DNA of 56,859 bases from Methanolobus sp. (lineage in GTDB: Archaea > Halobacteriota > Methanosarcinia > Methanosarcinales > Methanosarcinaceae), in contig NZ_JADQBY010000011.1 in the NCBI RefSeq assembly GCF_016278385.1, positions 1-56,859 of the forward strand. Direction: 5' to 3'. Within the stretch, counting starts at the first letter, position 1; each line of letters begins with the position of its first letter. Under the pieces are notes generated by a model. That model did not search any database. It was not told where the DNA came from and was given only the letters and a program-made list of their open reading frames with translations. Both the position numbers and the translations under genes were made by a program. Shown here in pieces: positions 53,284-56,859 of the stretch.

Positions 53284-53973
53284 TTAATAGTAGTTATATA
53301 TCTCCATTAAATATAACAAAAGAGAAAGCCAGTTGTAGATGGAATACATTGCTACCGGAATAACAATGGCAATTACAGAATTTTTAAGTGAAATGTTCCT
53401 GGAATGCTTTAACCCGTAGATCCATATGTATATGGTAAGTAGAGACATTATTGTGGAAAAGACAAATAAGACCACAGTTAAAGGCAGGTTAGCAAAGATA
53501 AATTCATTTAAAAAGATTCTCATAAATTCATTTCTTGAAGATGAAGATTTTTCAACTAAAAAAATAAAATCAATACCTGAAAAGACGTAGTACAGATAAA
53601 TAGATGAAATGAATGCATCTATTATATAAGGTATAAATCCATAGGAAAAAAATTCCATAACTCGTTTGAAACTTCCTTTTCCATGGAATAGGCAGGAAAG
53701 CACATAAAAAGTACCACTAACAAAAAGCCACATGATAAAAATACCTACAAAGCCAATAACGGTTCCAATTATTATGGCACCAATAAAAATAGGTATCACA
53801 TCATCTGGCATATCATCTGGTACTGTACCCATAAAAAGTGATAAAGCTACCACAATTTTCAATAATCCCACAAGCCAGACAAATCCCATGATCATAAGGG
53901 GTATTTTGAAATCAATCTCTTCATTCATTTTTCTTTTGAAGAAACTATCGGGATTGGTGACTATTTCCAGCAT
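53284..53973 (-). CDS. Yip1-family membrane protein
   Basis: The 229-residue protein has about five to six helices. The N-terminus LEIVTNPDSFFKRK is typical of archaeal Yip1-domain proteins (N-P-x-x-F-F near the start), followed by IPLMIMGFVWLVGLL and the F-K-R-V-M-E-F-F-S-Y-G-F-I-P motif in the middle. The function of archaeal members is unknown. It lies 98 bases upstream of the lipoprotein gene on the same strand. Confidence 0.7.
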   Translation of the reverse strand: MLEIVTNPDSFFKRKMNEEIDFKIPLMIMGFVWLVGLLKIVVALSLFMGTVPDDMPDDVIPIFIGAIIIGTVIGFVGIFIMWLFVSGTFYVLSCLFHGKGSFKRVMEFFSYGFIPYIIDAFISSIYLYYVFSGIDFIFLVEKSSSSRNEFMRIFLNEFIFANLPLTVVLFVFSTIMSLLTIYIWIYGLKHSRNISLKNSVIAIVIPVAMYSIYNWLSLLLYLMEIYNYY

Positions 53974-54208
53974 ATACTATCAGTCCGTTTTTAAAATAAA
54001 ATAAAGCTATATCAAATTGATTTACTTTACTATCTTAACTATTCATAAAGTTTGCATCTATTTAAAATTTATTATTTGATCTGTTTTTTGCCTTAAATAG
54101 TTATGATTCCCCTGAAATTATAAAATGAATTCCTAATACAGGTACAAATAAATACTACGAAACTAAAGTTTCAATAAAAGCGTTGATAATTAAGCAGTTG
54201 AATCTCAA

Positions 54209-54694
54209 ATGGAGATAAATAATAGTAAGCATGAGCAAAACGTATCAAAAAGCATTGCTTTTCGGATTTTTATTTTTATTGGTGTGATACTGGCAATAAT
54301 GCTTCTTTCAGGTCAGACATATTCATTAATGGACTATGATCAGGCAGTATCAATGGGCTTGCAGGAATCTGTAGAAGAAGTCAGTGAAGTTGGTGTTGCC
54401 TGGGCCAAAGGATTTGCATTGGCAGACACCCTGTTATATCTCCCATTATTATTACTTGGAATAGGAGGATTGCTGAAAAGGAAAGCGTGGGGTCTGTATT
54501 CCATGGTAGGAGCAATGGCAATTACTGCTTACTGGCCAATTGTCAGTCTGGCGACTGTTTTTATCGGAAGGGACACTTTAAACCTAAATCCGGATAAATA
54601 TGTTTCATATTCAATAATCCTTCCTTTGATTGCACTATATGGTTTATGGGGGATATGGTATCTTTATCAGAGCAGAGATGAATTAGTAAATTGA
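54209..54694 (+). CDS. Small membrane protein, four helices
   Basis: This 161-residue protein has helices at IFIFIGVILAIMLLSG, ALADTLLYLPLLLLGIGGLL, LYSMVGAMAITAYWPIVSLATVF and IILPLIALYGLWGIWYLY. Between helices one and two is an acidic outside loop (MGLQESVEEVSEVGVAWAKG). The family is not known to me. It is convergent with the YggS gene, with 18 bases between stops. Confidence 0.6.
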   Translation: MEINNSKHEQNVSKSIAFRIFIFIGVILAIMLLSGQTYSLMDYDQAVSMGLQESVEEVSEVGVAWAKGFALADTLLYLPLLLLGIGGLLKRKAWGLYSMVGAMAITAYWPIVSLATVFIGRDTLNLNPDKYVSYSIILPLIALYGLWGIWYLYQSRDELVN

Positions 54695-54712
54695 CCTAAT
54701 GACAGGTCAGCT

Positions 54713-55363
54713 TCAGTATCCCCTATCTCCGAATATTGCAGAACCAATGCGGACCATGGTAGCTCCTTCTTCAATGGCAACTTGATAGTCACCTGACATT
54801 CCCATGGATAATTCCTGAATATTGATGTTACCAGCATTTTCCTGCTGGAGCTCATCAAACAAAGTTTTCATTTTCCTAAAGTACAGGCGTGCCTCTTCAG
54901 GTGATACATAAGGAGGGATGCACATAAGTCCTGTCACCTGGATATTTTCGAGTGTCTGAACCTTTTTTATTGTCTGCTTTATTTCATCAAGTCCAAAACC
55001 GTATTTCTGTGGTTCACTACCGATATTTATCTGAACATAAACATCCAGGACCTTTCCGGCCTCTCTGGCTTTCTGGTCTATCTCATGCGCCAGTTTTAGA
55101 GAATCAACAGACTGGATCAGGTCAAAAAGCTCTACTACTTTTTTGGTTTTATTTGTCTGTAGATGTCCTATAAAATGTTTCTTGCAGGGAAGAAGATAGT
55201 CACATTTATCCTCAAATTCCTGGATCCTGTTCTCTCCTATAATTGTGGCTCCGGCTCTGATGGCTTCGTTTATCCTCTCAGGGTCTACTGTCTTAGTTAC
55301 ACAGATGAGTTTAGTTCCTTTAAGCTCTTTAAGGATCGAGTTTATATTAGCTTCGACTGACAT
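54713..55363 (-). CDS. YggS/PROSC-family PLP homeostasis protein
   Basis: This 216-residue protein has a PLP-binding TIM barrel of the alanine racemase type. KTVDPERINEAIRAGATIIGENR contains the PLP lysine region, with HFIGHLQTNK near residue 64 and LSMGMSGDYQVAIEEGATMVRIG at the phosphate-binding end. Members buffer free PLP and affect amino-acid balance; they are not racemases. With pdxS-pdxT it is the second vitamin B6 locus in the window. Confidence 0.93.
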   Translation of the reverse strand: MSVEANINSILKELKGTKLICVTKTVDPERINEAIRAGATIIGENRIQEFEDKCDYLLPCKKHFIGHLQTNKTKKVVELFDLIQSVDSLKLAHEIDQKAREAGKVLDVYVQINIGSEPQKYGFGLDEIKQTIKKVQTLENIQVTGLMCIPPYVSPEEARLYFRKMKTLFDELQQENAGNINIQELSMGMSGDYQVAIEEGATMVRIGSAIFGDRGY

Positions 55364-55706
55364 TTGTGTTCACAATGATATGTTTGTTCAAAATATTACT
55401 TTTTATTTGTCTTTAACGTTAGACTATAACTTAAAAGAATTATATTTGATATAAAAAGCTCGTTTGATTTGTTAAGTTGTTGTTAAAATACAGCGATAAA
55501 GTATAATTTGATGAAAACCACGCCTGATATCGTAGGGGAAGTAATATATAGATACGTTACATAATAAGGTTGCTTTTAGAGGCTGAAACTAATTTGATAA
55601 TTATAGGTTTAGATGGTATTACCTTAACTGTTTTTACTGTTTTTTCGTATCTTTAACTAAAAAAGGTTGTGTTTCTTTAAGCTGATTCTTAAAGGACGTG
55701 AAATAT

Positions 55707-55910
55707 TTGTTTAACAACATGGATTCAAATGCTCCAGTAGAAGCTGGAGAAAGTTATGACGTAACAATCGAAGATATTGCAAGAGAAGGCGACGGAATCG
55801 CAAGAGTAAGCGGATTTGTAGTCTTTGTCCCCGAAACAAAGGTCGGCGACGAAGTTACCATTAAAGTTACAAAAGTAATGCGTAAGTTCGCATTTGGCGA
55901 AGTAGCTTAA
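55707..55910 (+). CDS. Stand-alone TRAM-domain RNA-binding protein
   Basis: The product has 67 residues if translation starts at TTG 55707, giving MFNNMDSNAPVEAGESYDV, which resembles the start of other methanogen TRAM proteins. GGACGTGA lies about nine bases upstream. GTG 55698 and ATG 55719 are alternatives. The TRAM beta barrel is shown by VTIEDIAREGDGIARVSGFV and VFVPETKVGDEVTIKV. Such free TRAM proteins are RNA chaperones linked to cold response in methanogenic archaea. The long AT-rich upstream region (55364-55706) has no other gene and may act as a cold-responsive leader. Confidence 0.88.
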   Translation: MFNNMDSNAPVEAGESYDVTIEDIAREGDGIARVSGFVVFVPETKVGDEVTIKVTKVMRKFAFGEVA

Positions 55911-55941
55911 TTCTTACAATAATAAATCTTAAATAACTATT

Positions 55942-55978
55942 ATGGAAAATCAAGATTTTGTTTTTCCATTCTTATTTT
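55942..55978 (+). terminator. Hairpin terminator after the TRAM gene
   Basis: ATGGAAAA (55942-55949) pairs with TTTTCCAT (55962-55969) and is followed by a T-rich run (ATTTTTCTTT from 55974). The next 350 bases to 56330 are AT-rich and hold no convincing gene. Confidence 0.6.
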
Positions 55979-56335
55979 TCTTTGACATATATTCATCATT
56001 GTTTTTTCTTGCATCAGAATGCTAAGGTTAATAATCACTTTAGTCTGAGACATAATATTAAAAGAAGGCATTCAATGCTTAAACCATTGAACAAAATAAT
56101 ATGCAAAAGAGTTGATCAATTTCTCTGCTGCTTTTCTGATATTTCTTCAATTAGAATTATCCAGTGAACCCTTTCTGATACTTACAGTATTTCATAACTA
56201 AATGGCTTTATTAGCTGTTTTTCAAGCAAAGTAAGCAAATCAAAAAGCATACAATGTTCCAAACTAAAACTAATAAACATAATATATGGTTCCAATAGCA
56301 AAAAAGTGTTCTTTATTTTTTGCTTAAGGCCCTGA

Positions 56336-56373
56336 AAATAAAAAAAGACAGAGGGCTTTTGAATTGTGCCCTC
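56336..56373 (-). terminator. Terminator of the PKD protein gene
   Basis: On the minus strand GAGGGC (complement of 56368-56373) pairs with GCCCTC (complement of 56351-56356) over an 11-base loop. A T run (complement of A-rich 56336-56346) follows. It lies 50 bases after the stop of the PKD gene. Confidence 0.6.
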
Positions 56374-56419
56374 ATTTGTTTTCTAACAGTTTTAATCTAG
56401 TTACTCTACGCAAATCTCT

Positions 56420-56859
56420 TCATCTCTTAATTACCAGAGTAGATCTATCTCCAGTCCATTTACCATCATTGTCTTCGACAAGTAACCAAATGGTGTGAGT
56501 GCCAGCAGAAAGCTTGGATGTACTGAAACTGGCAGAACTGGTAGAATCGCCCAACCAGCCATCACGATCGGACTTCCAGATATATTTGACAATTTTGCCA
56601 TCAGGATCAGAACCGGTTCCTTTAAAGGAGACTGAACTACCAACAGTTGCAGGGCTCGGAGAGATGGAAGTTATACTGACTACAGGTCTTTGATTTGAAG
56701 CTGTAGGAGTTGTTTCTGTAGGAGTTGTTTCTGTAGAAGTTGTTGCTCCACTTATGGTTAAAGTTGAGGATACTTCTTTAGACCATGCCCCATCATTGTC
56801 CTTTACGCTGAAGTAAATGGTATGTGTCCCTGCAGCAAGGGTTGAAGAACTAAAACTTG
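56420..56859 (-). CDS. PKD-domain surface protein, C-terminal part (start outside window)
   Basis: The open frame continues past the window edge, and 146 codons are visible. The in-window protein has the end of one PKD-type domain (LAAGTHTIYFSVKDNDGAWS), a short linker with the doubled motif TETTPTETTPT, and one complete PKD-type domain (ATVGSSVSFKGTGSDPDGKI, WKSDRDGWLG, LSAGTHTIWLLVEDNDGKWT). It ends RSTLVIKR without a membrane anchor, so any anchor or signal is upstream. Such tandem PKD proteins are common on Methanosarcinales cell surfaces and mediate adhesion or layer formation. Confidence 0.8.
   Translation of the reverse strand, partial: SFSSSTLAAGTHTIYFSVKDNDGAWSKEVSSTLTISGATTSTETTPTETTPTASNQRPVVSITSISPSPATVGSSVSFKGTGSDPDGKIVKYIWKSDRDGWLGDSTSSASFSTSKLSAGTHTIWLLVEDNDGKWTGDRSTLVIKR

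Overview
The window is a piece of a methanogen chromosome, most likely from the Methanosarcinales (Methanosarcinaceae). The reasons are an archaeal ribosomal-protein cluster (L7Ae, S28e, L24e, Ndk, aIF5B, S6e), a minimal SufC/SufB pair with cysteine insertions, a seven-gene Mrp antiporter, bacterial-type GyrA/GyrB, a PdxS/PdxT pair, a stand-alone TRAM protein, a PKD-type surface protein, AT-rich archaeal promoters and a high load of archaeal insertion sequences. Genus cannot be fixed from sequence reading alone.

Core blocks. 1-8 kb: HAD hydrolase, a zinc-ribbon protein, a membrane protein and the complete mrpABCDEFG operon with 4-bp overlaps. 8.5-18.5 kb: threonylcarbamoyl-AMP synthase, a TnpB element with its omega-RNA end, sufC-sufB and the translation cluster. 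18.6-25.3 kb: a mixed zone with an intact IS5-type element that needs a -1 frameshift, membrane and zinc-ribbon proteins, a second TnpB element with a stop codon, a HEPN-like protein, a TOBE fragment and an FMN-binding protein. 43.4-49.4 kb: pdxS-pdxT and gyrB-gyrA. 49.9-56.9 kb: secreted, membrane and lipoprotein genes, a decayed IS, YggS, TRAM and a PKD protein cut by the window end.

Accessory block, 25.4-43.2 kb. A perfect 15-bp inverted repeat and a 6-bp target duplication (CTGCAT) bound a 17.6-kb unit with an IS1634-type transposase at its left end. Joining the two outer flanks at the duplication rebuilds one reading frame that looks like the C-terminus of Cas1, so the unit sits in a dead cas1. 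Inside are plasmid- or virus-like genes: a prim-pol/DUF3987 replication protein beside two inverted iteron arrays, small RHH and AbrB regulators, a C2H2 zinc-finger protein, a PD-(D/E)XK nuclease, two immunity-like proteins and a tyrosine integrase that has lost its first catalytic arginine. It also holds a cluster of membrane proteins, one of which resembles a transmembrane prokaryotic STING. Two further Cas1-like C-terminal fragments, three decayed copies of an unknown coding tail and a 94-bp MITE lie in the same block. The picture is of a fossil integrated replicon trapped within IS ends, carrying possible defence genes.

Three copies of an IS605-type right end (window start, 11.2 kb, 23.8 kb) share a conserved core and a hairpin whose stem changes sequence but stays paired, as expected for TnpB guide-RNA ends. 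The copy at the window start supplies the last codons of the HAD gene.
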